From: an uncultured Pelagibacteraceae bacterium
GTDB lineage: Bacteria > Pseudomonadota > Alphaproteobacteria > Pelagibacterales > AG-422-B15
Direction: 5' to 3'
Assembly: GCA_902584215.1 (NCBI GenBank)
Contig: CACHYW010000010.1
Location: 1 to 36,300 of the forward strand
Length of the DNA stretch: 36,300 bases
Position 1 is the first letter of the stretch. The number at the start of each line of letters is the position of its first letter. The notes under the pieces are model-generated. The model saw only the letters and a list, made by a program, of their open reading frames with translations, had not been told where the DNA came from and made no database searches. Positions 18,271 to 28,002 of this stretch are shown piece after piece. A program made the position numbers and the translations under genes.

Positions 18271-19941
18271 TTATCGCTGCTCAGTCTGATAATTTGGGCT
18301 CTGCCAAGTTTGCAACTCTATGCGAGTTAGAGGTTTAGACCCTAATATTTCATCACTAATTTTTTCAGCGATCATTATTGTAGGCGCGTTTGTATTGCCA
18401 TTTGGAGCAAAAGGCATAATAGAAGCGTCAACAACTCGTAGACTAGTTATGCCATGTACCTTACCTGAATTATCTACTACTGCATATTTGTCTGTTTTTA
18501 AACCCATTCGAGCAGTGCAAGCTAAATGCCATTGGCTAGTCGTATGCAAATTTAGTTTAGCATCAAGGTCAGCATCTGACTTACAATTATCACCAGGAAA
18601 AATTTCTTCACCCTTTAAATCAGAAAATGATGGTTGATCTAATAATTCACGAACTAAATGAATTCCTTTACGCATTAATTCCCTATCACGTTTATCTTTT
18701 AGATAATTAACTAAGATACGAGGTGGATCAGCAGGGTTATTTGAGCGCAATTCAATCTTGCCGCGACTATGCGTACGCATTAAACCGACGTGCACCTGAA
18801 ACGCATGTTCCTTTAAGGGTTGCCATGAATTATTTTCCATCGCAATTGGTGAAATACATAATTGCAGATCTGGATATTCAACTCCTGGTCCAGACCTAAT
18901 ACATGCAACTGAGTCAAAATGATTAGATGCGCACATACCTTCTTTAGTTAAAAGCCATTGAATGCCAGCACCTATGCTATTTAGTCTTTTTGTCTTTGGC
19001 CACAATGTTACCGGCTTTAAACATTTATATTTTATCATAAAATCAGGATGATCCTGAAGGTTTTGCCCAACGCCAGGCATGTCAGCTATAAGATTAATAC
19101 CCATTGATTTCAGATGATCCTTTGGACCAATTCCTGAAAGCATAAGTATATGCGGAGATCCAACCGCACCGGCACAAAGGATGACTTCTTTATTTGATTT
19201 TACATTAAATATTTTATTTTTATTATCTTTAAAACAAACTCCTGTTGCCTTGTTATTTTCAAGATTTAATTTGCACACAAGTGCTTTTGTAATAATGGTT
19301 AAATTTTCTCGATCACGGACTGGGTCAAGATACCCACGAGTTGTACTCCATCTTTCTCCTTTGAATACAGTCCGGTCAAAAATACCAAAACCTTCCTGAC
19401 AATATCCACTGATGTCATCTGTTTCTTTATATCCCGCTTCTTTTCCTGCTTTAATAAAGGCAATGGAAAGAGGATCTTTGGGTACGCTTCTATATACTCT
19501 TAAAGGTCCAGTATCGCCTCTAAAATCATCCCCACCGCCGCTATAGGACTCCATTTTTTTAAAATAAGGCAAGACATCGGCGTAACCCCATCCGTCACAA
19601 CCCATTTGTCTCCAGCCTTCATAGTCCAATGAGTTTCCCCGAATAAAGACCATGCCATTTATTGATGAAGATCCGCCAAGAGTTTTGCCGCGATCATGTT
19701 GCAGCTGTCTCCCTGCAAGTTCAGGTTCTGGTTCGCCTTTAAATGCCCAATTATGCTTTGTACTTTTAAGGTTTAATAAGACTGCACCGGGCATTTTCAA
19801 CGTTATTGATTTATCTTCCCTGCCGGCCTCAAGAAGAAGAACACGGTTTTTTGGATTTTTTGACAATCTATTTGCTAATACACACCCAGCTGAGCCAGCG
19901 CCAACTATGATATAATCATATTCAGTGTCTATATTTTTCAT
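18271..19941 (-). CDS. GMC family FAD oxidoreductase (choline/alcohol dehydrogenase-like)
   Basis: YDYIIVGAGSAGCVLANRLS, GGSSSINGMVFIRG, GAVGSPHILMLSGIG, NGNTNAPTIMIAEK. Confidence 0.93.
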   Translation of the reverse strand: MKNIDTEYDYIIVGAGSAGCVLANRLSKNPKNRVLLLEAGREDKSITLKMPGAVLLNLKSTKHNWAFKGEPEPELAGRQLQHDRGKTLGGSSSINGMVFIRGNSLDYEGWRQMGCDGWGYADVLPYFKKMESYSGGGDDFRGDTGPLRVYRSVPKDPLSIAFIKAGKEAGYKETDDISGYCQEGFGIFDRTVFKGERWSTTRGYLDPVRDRENLTIITKALVCKLNLENNKATGVCFKDNKNKIFNVKSNKEVILCAGAVGSPHILMLSGIGPKDHLKSMGINLIADMPGVGQNLQDHPDFMIKYKCLKPVTLWPKTKRLNSIGAGIQWLLTKEGMCASNHFDSVACIRSGPGVEYPDLQLCISPIAMENNSWQPLKEHAFQVHVGLMRTHSRGKIELRSNNPADPPRILVNYLKDKRDRELMRKGIHLVRELLDQPSFSDLKGEEIFPGDNCKSDADLDAKLNLHTTSQWHLACTARMGLKTDKYAVVDNSGKVHGITSLRVVDASIMPFAPNGNTNAPTIMIAEKISDEILGSKPLTRIELQTWQSPNYQTEQR

Positions 19942-20021
19942 TGCAAATTGGTTTTTTTAGTGTTCATCAATGCTTTTTAACTAGTGCATAGTAAGCTATT
20001 ATTCAAATAAAAATCTACTAA

Positions 20022-20966
20022 ATGAAGGAAAATAATTTTCTTGCAATAACCTATATCATGCTTGGCATGACAGCATTTGCATTGCAGGATACTGTCATAA
20101 GATTGCTTGCTGTTGATATTTCAATTCTACAGGTAATGTTTGCTCGTAGTGTTGTTGCATTAATTCTCTTAACTCTCTTTTTAAAAATTACTAAAAAAGA
20201 GATTATATTAAAAACTGAATTTCCTAAATTATCAATCTTTAGAACAGTAATGTTTATTTTAGCTTTTGTTTTCTATTATATAGGTCTTCATTATTTAACC
20301 TTTGCTGAGGCTACGGCACTATTTTTTACAGCGCCATTTTTCATTACAATATTTTCAGGAATATTTTTGAAAGAAAAGATAGGATTAATAAGGTGGGCAA
20401 TCATTGTTTATGGTTTTATTGGTGTATTGTTCATTGTCTCACCCGACATCAACTCATTCAATATATACATGATCTACCCTATTCTCTGTGCTGCCGGTTA
20501 TTCTGCAAATATGATAATTATTAAGTACACATCTGAAAAAGATAATGTTTATACTCAAACATTACATGTTTATATCGCTACGATAATTATTTGCCCTATA
20601 ATTACATTTTCAGGAATATTTTTAGACTTTGGTAATTCAAATAGTGAAGTTTTAAATTTTCTTTTTAGAAATTGGTTTTTTAACGATCCAAAGTCCTTAT
20701 TTATGATATTTGTGGTGGGAGTGTCTGTAATATTTGGATTTATTTTTCTCTTTAATGCATATAGACATGGACGGCCATATATTATAGCACCTTTTGAATA
20801 TATATTTTTGATATGGGCTGTTATATTGGGTTGGTTGATATGGAGTGAAACAGTAGACCTTAAAACTTGGACTGGGATTGCAATAATTGTTTCTGCTGGA
20901 ATATTTATTTTATATAGAGAAAAAGTAAAAGATCAAAATATTACTACTGATCAACCAATCAGATAA
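20022..20966 (+). CDS. EamA/DMT family transporter
   Basis: About 10 TM segments, duplicated EamA pattern. Confidence 0.85.
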   Translation: MKENNFLAITYIMLGMTAFALQDTVIRLLAVDISILQVMFARSVVALILLTLFLKITKKEIILKTEFPKLSIFRTVMFILAFVFYYIGLHYLTFAEATALFFTAPFFITIFSGIFLKEKIGLIRWAIIVYGFIGVLFIVSPDINSFNIYMIYPILCAAGYSANMIIIKYTSEKDNVYTQTLHVYIATIIICPIITFSGIFLDFGNSNSEVLNFLFRNWFFNDPKSLFMIFVVGVSVIFGFIFLFNAYRHGRPYIIAPFEYIFLIWAVILGWLIWSETVDLKTWTGIAIIVSAGIFILYREKVKDQNITTDQPIR

Positions 20967-21452
20967 TTAATCTCTAAAATTTACAAATTGTAAGGGCAGC
21001 TCTAGTTTCAATTCATTAATCTTAGACATCACATCTTGTAAATTATCTTTCTTAGCGCCACTAATTCTCAATTCATTACCTTGAATTTTTGCTTGAACCT
21101 TTAATTTTGTATCTTTAATCATTTTTGTAATCTTCTTTCCCATTTCTTGATCAATCCCTTCTAGTAAATCGTACTTCAGTCTGATGGTATTTCCTGAGGC
21201 ATTTTCCGAAGATTTAAATTTAACTGCTTTTGGGTCAATTTTTCTTTTTATTAAGTGCGATGTGAGTATTTCTATTACTTGCTTTGCTTTCATATCATCT
21301 TCTGTTAAAAGAGTTACGGTATTGTCTGAACGCTCTAATTTTGAAATGGATCCTTTAAAATCATATCTTTGAGTTATTTCTTTCATTGCATTAGACACTG
21401 CGTTGTCAATTTCTTGCATTTCTAAGCGACTAACGACATCAAAACTTGGCAT
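20967..21452 (-). CDS. yajQ: YajQ family nucleotide-binding protein
   Basis: MPSFDVVSRLEMQEIDNAVSNAMKEITQRYDFKGS. Confidence 0.95.
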   Translation of the reverse strand: MPSFDVVSRLEMQEIDNAVSNAMKEITQRYDFKGSISKLERSDNTVTLLTEDDMKAKQVIEILTSHLIKRKIDPKAVKFKSSENASGNTIRLKYDLLEGIDQEMGKKITKMIKDTKLKVQAKIQGNELRISGAKKDNLQDVMSKINELKLELPLQFVNFRD

Positions 21453-21454
21453 GA

Positions 21455-22585
21455 TTATATAACCTCATCTTCATAAAACTTTTTTATTTCTTCATCACTG
21501 TAGCCAATTTCTCTCATAATATCATTATTATCTTGACCAATTTCAGGTGCCTTTTTGATTTCTGTTTTATCGTCAGAACTAAATCTAGGTGCAGGTGCTG
21601 GCTGAATTACTCCATCCACATCAATAAAGTTGTTTCTATCAATCATATGAGGATGATCTTTAGCTTCATTTATTGACAATACAGGTGCGTAACATACATC
21701 CGAACCCTCAAACAATTCATTCCATTCACTTATGTTTTTAGTTTTAAATATAGATTCTAATTTTTCTTTTAACTTTGGCCATTCGTTCATGTCCAATTGA
21801 TTGCTAAAATCACTCTGAAGTTCTAATTTTTCAATCAGCAGCTGATAAAACTGAGGTTCAAGTGATCCTAGAGATATAAATTTATGATCTTTTGTTTCAT
21901 ATACTTGATAAAATGGAGCTCCCCCATCAAGTAAATTCATCCCTCTCTTGTTAACATCCCAAAGGCCTGATTGCGATAAGCTGTAAAAAATTGACGTAAG
22001 AGTTGAAACACCATCAATCATAGCCGCATCAACTACCTGCCCTTTACCTGTTTTAGAAGCTGATAATAATGCAGCACAAACTCCAAATGCTAAAAACATA
22101 GTGCCCCCGCCATAATCACCAATAAGATTTAAAGGCACTGTTGGTTTCTCAATAACTCCTATTGAATGTAGTGCACCAGCCAGTGCAATGTAATTAATAT
22201 CATGACCAGCAGCTTTGGATAAAGGACCAGTCTGCCCCCAGCCAGTAATCCTGCCGTATACCAATTTAGGATTTATTTTCATACAGTCGTTAGGTCCTAT
22301 ACTTAGTTTTTCAGTAACGCCTGGCCTAAAACCTTCTATTAATGCATCTGCACTTTTAATAAGACTATTAAATATATCGAGTGATTCTTTATTTTTGAGA
22401 TTCAAACTAAAAGATTTTTTATTTCTTCCTGTAATATCATATTTTGGCTTTGTATGAGGTAATGCTGTTTTTTTTCGGTCAATTCTTATGACCTCAGCGC
22501 CTAGATCTGCAAATAACATTCCACATAATGGACCTGGACCTATTCCAGATAATTCAATTATTCTATATCCACTAAGTACACCCAT
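21455..22585 (-). CDS. CaiB/BaiF family CoA-transferase (alpha-methylacyl-CoA racemase-like)
   Basis: LSGYRIIELSGIGPGPLCGMLFADLGAEVIRID; GRITGWGQTGP; AGHDINYIALAGAL. Confidence 0.9.
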   Translation of the reverse strand: MGVLSGYRIIELSGIGPGPLCGMLFADLGAEVIRIDRKKTALPHTKPKYDITGRNKKSFSLNLKNKESLDIFNSLIKSADALIEGFRPGVTEKLSIGPNDCMKINPKLVYGRITGWGQTGPLSKAAGHDINYIALAGALHSIGVIEKPTVPLNLIGDYGGGTMFLAFGVCAALLSASKTGKGQVVDAAMIDGVSTLTSIFYSLSQSGLWDVNKRGMNLLDGGAPFYQVYETKDHKFISLGSLEPQFYQLLIEKLELQSDFSNQLDMNEWPKLKEKLESIFKTKNISEWNELFEGSDVCYAPVLSINEAKDHPHMIDRNNFIDVDGVIQPAPAPRFSSDDKTEIKKAPEIGQDNNDIMREIGYSDEEIKKFYEDEVI

Positions 22586-22593
22586 ACCATTGA

Positions 22594-24963
22594 TTATAGC
22601 GAGGCCAATTCTTTTGCAAAGCTAAAAGCTTTATATATTCTCTGTTTATCAGAGATTTTACTAAAATTATAAACAAGTGTTTGGTCAGTTCTTAATTTAA
22701 TATCAAATTTATTAAGATTTATAAAATCTATCAATTTGTCGATATTATCAAATTTATTATTTCTAAATTTAATGGTTAGACCTTTCTTCCCAAGATCAAA
22801 TTTTTCTATACTTAATTGTTTACACAAAATTCTTAATCCAGTGATTTTGAATAAGTGATTAACTTCATTAGGCATTAATCCAAATCTTTCTTCCATTTCT
22901 TTCTTAACTTCAGTCAGTTCACTATTAGTATTTAAATATGCTAATTTTCTATAAAAGAATAATCGTGTATTTAAGTTTGGTATGTATTTTTCAGGAATTA
23001 AAACACTTAAACCTAAATTGAGCTGTGGAGACCAGTCATTGTCAATTGAATCGCTATCATTTTTCAGTTCAATTATTTTGTCTTTTAAAAGACGATGATA
23101 TAACTCTAATCCAATTTCTTTTATATGACCTGATTGTGCGTCACCAATTATATTACCAGAACCTCTCATATCAAGATCATGACTTGCTAAATTAAAGCTA
23201 GACCCCCTGCTATTGAATTTTTTTAGTAAAGAAAGTCTTTTAAATGAATTTTCAGTAATGCCGTTAATATCTTTCACGGTATAATAACAGAAAGCCTCAA
23301 TATTTGACCGGCCAATCCTCCCTCTTAATTGATAAAGTTGTGATAATCCAAACTTATCTGCATTATGAATAATCATAGTATTAGTTTTTTGCAAATCTAA
23401 ACCCGACTCAACAATCGTTGTGCATAACAATAATTGAAATTCATTATTGTAAAAATCAATCATGGTATTCTTAAGTTTTTTGGGCGGCATTTGTCCATGA
23501 GCAATCTTATATTTTAACTCAGGCATTGCCTTTTTTAGAAAATCATCAACTTCTTTCAGTTCTTTAATTCGAGGACATACGTAATAAATTTGTCCATTTC
23601 TATTTAGTTCTTTTTGAATGGCATCTTTAAGATCTTGTTCATTAAAATTTATTACTTCTGTCGCTATTGACTGCCTATTTAAAGGTGCAGTAGAGATAAT
23701 GGATAAATCTCTTAATCCCACCAAAGACATTTGAAGAGTTCTTGGAATCGGTGTTGCGGTAAGGGATAATACGTGAATGTCTGACCGCAAATTCTTAATT
23801 TTTTCTTTTTGAGAGACACCAAAATGCTGCTCTTCATCAATAATAAGCATGCCCAAATTTTTAAATTTAATTTTATTACCTAGTAGTGCATGTGTGCCAA
23901 CAACTATATCAAGCTCGCCATTATTTATTTTTTCTAAAGTTGAACTAGTTTCTGAGGCTGAAACTAATCTTGATAACTGACCTATTTTAATTGGAAAATT
24001 TTTAAATCTTTTAATAAAGTTTTCGTAATGTTGCTGACACAGGAGTGTCGTTGGAACAATGATTGCAACTTGAGCACCATTTAGTGCTACATTGAACGCA
24101 CCTCTAAGTGCAACCTCTGTTTTGCCAAAACCCACATCGCCACATATCAATCGGTCCATAGGAGCACCATGACTTAGATCTGCTAAAATATCTGAAGTAG
24201 CATTAACTTGATCTTCTGTATCTTGGAACTCAAATTCATTTATAAAATTTGAATAGTAAGGTTCTTGTATCCTATATTTTTTTCCTTTTTTTAATGATCT
24301 TTTAGCTGCAATGACTATTAATTCCTCAGCTATTTCCTTAATTTTATTTTTTGCACTAGCCTTTCTAAATTGCCAATGTGAATTACCTAACTTATCAACT
24401 TGCACATACTCATTGTTGCCACCGTATTTACTCAATAATTCTATATTTTCGACAGGAACATAAAGTTTATCATCATTAAAATAATTTAACTCAATACAAT
24501 CATGACTATTCCCAAGAACTTCTAATTTCTTTAAACCTCGAAATTTACCAATTCCATGGTTAGCGTGTACTATTAAGTCATTGTCCTCAAAACTACTTAG
24601 GTCTGATAAAAAAGTGTCGGCTTTAATTGATCTCTTTCCTTGATTAAAAGCAAATTCATTAAATGGCCGAATAACTGCTCTGGTAATTTTTTGTATAGTT
24701 TTTTGAGTCTTTAAATCAAATTCTTCAAACTTATCTATGTCGTTTCCAAATAAATTTATTCTTATTGGTTTTGCAAATTCTGATGGAAAGATATCAATAA
24801 CATCTCCTTTAACAGAAAATTCGCCAGGTTCACGTATTGAACTTACTCTGACATATCCATTGGTAGATAAATAATTGAGTGTTAATTCGTAATCGAATTT
24901 ATTATCTAAATTAATATTTAAGTTTGACAGTTTAGATGGTGTAACTAGTGCTTCTGGTGGCAT
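22594..24963 (-). CDS. mfd: Shortened transcription-repair coupling factor (mini-Mfd, 789 aa)
   Basis: HANHGIGKFRGL...LYVPVENIELLSKYG (RID), CGDVGFGKTEVALRGAF, DEEQHFGV, TATPIPRTL, D7 C-terminus; start overlaps the sdhE stop (TAATG). Confidence 0.93.
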   Translation of the reverse strand: MPPEALVTPSKLSNLNINLDNKFDYELTLNYLSTNGYVRVSSIREPGEFSVKGDVIDIFPSEFAKPIRINLFGNDIDKFEEFDLKTQKTIQKITRAVIRPFNEFAFNQGKRSIKADTFLSDLSSFEDNDLIVHANHGIGKFRGLKKLEVLGNSHDCIELNYFNDDKLYVPVENIELLSKYGGNNEYVQVDKLGNSHWQFRKASAKNKIKEIAEELIVIAAKRSLKKGKKYRIQEPYYSNFINEFEFQDTEDQVNATSDILADLSHGAPMDRLICGDVGFGKTEVALRGAFNVALNGAQVAIIVPTTLLCQQHYENFIKRFKNFPIKIGQLSRLVSASETSSTLEKINNGELDIVVGTHALLGNKIKFKNLGMLIIDEEQHFGVSQKEKIKNLRSDIHVLSLTATPIPRTLQMSLVGLRDLSIISTAPLNRQSIATEVINFNEQDLKDAIQKELNRNGQIYYVCPRIKELKEVDDFLKKAMPELKYKIAHGQMPPKKLKNTMIDFYNNEFQLLLCTTIVESGLDLQKTNTMIIHNADKFGLSQLYQLRGRIGRSNIEAFCYYTVKDINGITENSFKRLSLLKKFNSRGSSFNLASHDLDMRGSGNIIGDAQSGHIKEIGLELYHRLLKDKIIELKNDSDSIDNDWSPQLNLGLSVLIPEKYIPNLNTRLFFYRKLAYLNTNSELTEVKKEMEERFGLMPNEVNHLFKITGLRILCKQLSIEKFDLGKKGLTIKFRNNKFDNIDKLIDFINLNKFDIKLRTDQTLVYNFSKISDKQRIYKAFSFAKELASL

Positions 24964-25220
24964 TACAGTAAAGTATAATCCTTAAGAAGAGTGAATACTC
25001 TATTATTTAAAGACTCTGGAATTTCTTTTTTATTTAATGAATATTGATAAATATCGTTATCATCCATTTCAAGTATTGCTTCAAGCATTACAAGCTCATC
25101 TTCATTAAATAAAGATAGGTACTTATGTGCAAATTTTCCCAAAATAAGATCCATTTCCTTGGATCCACGATGAGTGGACTTGTACAATAGTTTTTTTTGA
25201 AATGTTGATAAATCTTCCAT
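24963..25220 (-). CDS. sdhE: SdhE (FAD assembly factor, succinate dehydrogenase)
   Basis: HRGSKEMDLILGKFA (RGxxE motif), 85 aa, directly upstream of mfd. Confidence 0.88.
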   Translation of the reverse strand: MEDLSTFQKKLLYKSTHRGSKEMDLILGKFAHKYLSLFNEDELVMLEAILEMDDNDIYQYSLNKKEIPESLNNRVFTLLKDYTLL

Positions 25221-25250
25221 ATTTTTTAATTTATTTGATACATTAGATAT

Positions 25251-27308
25251 ATGAGGCCTAAAATCTTATACAAGCTTTTTTCAAATATAATATCACTTAA
25301 AGGCATTGGACCAAAAAATGCTAAGGTTATAGAAAGGTTATGTGGCAAATATGTTATAGATCTCTTATTTCATAAGCCATCTACATACATTGATAGAAGA
25401 AACAGTCCAAAAATAGTTGATCTTGAAGAAGGTAAAATCGCAACAATCATAGTTACGATAGATAGTCATTCACCTTCATTCAATAAAAGGATGCCCTATC
25501 GCATTAATTGCACCGACGATACTGGAGCTATTTCAATCGTATATTTTAACTTGCGAGGCCCCTATCTAAAAAAAATATTTCCGGTAGGTAGGCAGAAAGT
25601 AATTAGTGGTAAATTTGAGAAATTTAATGAAAACTTTCAAATAACACATCCCCAACATGTAGTAGACTTAGAAAATTTAGATAGTGTCAAAAAAATTGAG
25701 TGTATTTATCCACTTACTGCTGGATTGACATCAAAAACTATACAAAAATCTATAAATTCGGCATTAATTAATCTTGATCCTCTTCCAGAATGGATACCTG
25801 ACGATAAAATTAAAATAAATAATTGGCCGAATTGGAATGAAGCCATTAAAAAAATACACAACCCTGTTAATACATCAGACTCGGTTAATTCTCTTTTTCT
25901 TGAAAGATTAGTTTTTGATGAGCTATTAGCTCAGCAACTAACGATACGTCTTATAAAAAACAAAATAAGCCATACCCAGGGCATAGCTATAAGAAGAAAT
26001 AATAAATTAATAAAAAAATTGGAAGAAAATCTTGATTTTAGTCTCACTAGCGATCAATTGAAAACTATAGAGGAAATATCAAACGATCAGTCAAAGCCAA
26101 ACAAAATGCTTAGACTGTTACAAGGAGATGTTGGGAGCGGAAAAACAATTGTTGCTTTGTTTGCTATGATGCAATGTTTAGAAAATAACAAAAGATCTAT
26201 ACTCATGGCGCCAACAGAGATACTTGCTGAGCAACATTTCAATACAATAGTAAAGATCGTTAACTCAATGGATCTAACATGTTCATTGATAACCTCGTCA
26301 ACAAAAGATAATCATAATTTTGACGCAGATATTTTGATTGGTACTCATGCTCTATTTCAAGAAAAGGTATCTTTTGTTAATATTGGCTTAGTTGTGATTG
26401 ATGAGCAGCACAAATTTGGTGTTCACCAAAGAATCTTACTTAATGAAAAAGCAGGCAACGAATGTGATGTATTGCTCATGACAGCAACTCCTATTCCAAG
26501 AACGTTAGAGCTTGCTGCTTATGGAGACACTGATATTTCTAAAATTATGGAAAAACCAAAAAATAGGAAAGAAATTAATACTAAGTCAATAAATATAAAT
26601 AAAGTCGAAGATCTAAAGAACAGTCTTAATAAAATAATTAATAAAGGTGAAAAAATCTATTGGGTTTGCCCTTTGGTCGATGAGTCTGAAAAACTTCAAT
26701 TACAATCTGTAAATGAAAGACTAAAAGATCTCAGAAATTATTATAGCGATTATTCAGTCGAAATTGTGCACGGACAAATGCAGCAAGAAGATAAGAATTC
26801 AGTTATGCAAAAATTCAAATCTGGAAAGGTAAATATATTAGTCGCTACTTCAGTAATAGAAGTCGGCATTGACGACCCTGATGCTACTGTAATTATAATT
26901 GAAAATGCAGAAAGATTTGGTCTTTCACAGCTTCATCAATTACGAGGGAGAGTTGGAAGAGGTGAGAAAACCTCAACCTGCATTTTATTGTTTAACGGTC
27001 CTCTTACTGAAAATGCTAAAAGAAGAATAAAAATTATGAAAGAAACGAACGATGGATTCAAAATTGCTGAGGAAGACCTGGATATAAGAGGTGCAGGAGA
27101 AATTCTTGGATCCAAGCAGAGTGGTGTGCCAAATTTTAAACTGTCAAACCTTGATAAACATAAACACCTCTTAGAAGAAGCGAGGGAAACAGCAATCAAG
27201 ACCATTAAGGATGATCCTGAATTAAAAACACCGCTTGGAAAAGCGCAAAGAGTACTGCTGCATTTGTTTAGAAATGATGTCGCAATTGATTATCTTAAAA
27301 CAGGATAA
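25251..27308 (+). CDS. recG: ATP-dependent DNA helicase RecG
   Basis: KGIGPKNAKVIERL, LLQGDVGSGKT, DEQHKFGVHQR, TATPIPRTLELAAYGD, QLRGRVGRG. Confidence 0.95.
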   Translation: MRPKILYKLFSNIISLKGIGPKNAKVIERLCGKYVIDLLFHKPSTYIDRRNSPKIVDLEEGKIATIIVTIDSHSPSFNKRMPYRINCTDDTGAISIVYFNLRGPYLKKIFPVGRQKVISGKFEKFNENFQITHPQHVVDLENLDSVKKIECIYPLTAGLTSKTIQKSINSALINLDPLPEWIPDDKIKINNWPNWNEAIKKIHNPVNTSDSVNSLFLERLVFDELLAQQLTIRLIKNKISHTQGIAIRRNNKLIKKLEENLDFSLTSDQLKTIEEISNDQSKPNKMLRLLQGDVGSGKTIVALFAMMQCLENNKRSILMAPTEILAEQHFNTIVKIVNSMDLTCSLITSSTKDNHNFDADILIGTHALFQEKVSFVNIGLVVIDEQHKFGVHQRILLNEKAGNECDVLLMTATPIPRTLELAAYGDTDISKIMEKPKNRKEINTKSININKVEDLKNSLNKIINKGEKIYWVCPLVDESEKLQLQSVNERLKDLRNYYSDYSVEIVHGQMQQEDKNSVMQKFKSGKVNILVATSVIEVGIDDPDATVIIIENAERFGLSQLHQLRGRVGRGEKTSTCILLFNGPLTENAKRRIKIMKETNDGFKIAEEDLDIRGAGEILGSKQSGVPNFKLSNLDKHKHLLEEARETAIKTIKDDPELKTPLGKAQRVLLHLFRNDVAIDYLKTG

Positions 27309-27977
27309 TTATTTTGTTGGAGGGACAACCATACCTGCAGAAACAACTAATTTTATGGCATCCTCAACAGACATATCAAGTTCTACAGCATCTTCCTTGG
27401 GTATAAAGAGTAAAAAACCTGATGTTGGATTTGGTGTTGTCGGAACGAAAACATTGACCATATCGATCTTTTTACGATCTTTTATTTCACCCTTAGTTTC
27501 ACCAGTCATGAAGCCTATCGCATAGATGTCTTTCCTTGGATACTCGATTAAAACAACTTTTTGATAAGCTGCATCTGCATTAGAAAATGTTTCAGTGATT
27601 TGCTTTATCGCTTTGTAAACATTTCCTGCAAATGGTATTCTGGTAATAAGGTTATCAAAGTAACCAAGTATTGCTTTTCCAAATAAGGTCGAAAAAATCA
27701 GTCCAATTAAAATAAAAGATAAAAAAGCAATAATTAGTTCTAATCCAGGTATTTCGTACCCAATTATTTCTGGAAGTAGCCCATTGGGATTAAATCTTTG
27801 AGGTACTAATCCTGCAATAAATTCAACTATAAATATAGTTATGTATATTGTAGCCCCAATTGGCGCTGAGATTAATAATCCGGTAAAGAAATACCTTTTT
27901 ATAAAATTTACGAAGCTATTTCCTTTTTTCTTATCTAATTCTGACATAAGCTTATTCTTGGAATAATAGAATATCAC
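27309..27977 (-). CDS. DUF502 family membrane protein
   Basis: RYFFTGLLISAPIGATIYIT, RIPFAGNVYKAIKQ, VFVPTTPNPTSGFLLFIPK. Confidence 0.9.
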   Translation of the reverse strand: MIFYYSKNKLMSELDKKKGNSFVNFIKRYFFTGLLISAPIGATIYITIFIVEFIAGLVPQRFNPNGLLPEIIGYEIPGLELIIAFLSFILIGLIFSTLFGKAILGYFDNLITRIPFAGNVYKAIKQITETFSNADAAYQKVVLIEYPRKDIYAIGFMTGETKGEIKDRKKIDMVNVFVPTTPNPTSGFLLFIPKEDAVELDMSVEDAIKLVVSAGMVVPPTK

Positions 27978-28002
27978 AGTTTTTTAATTAGGGTAATTAA
28001 TA

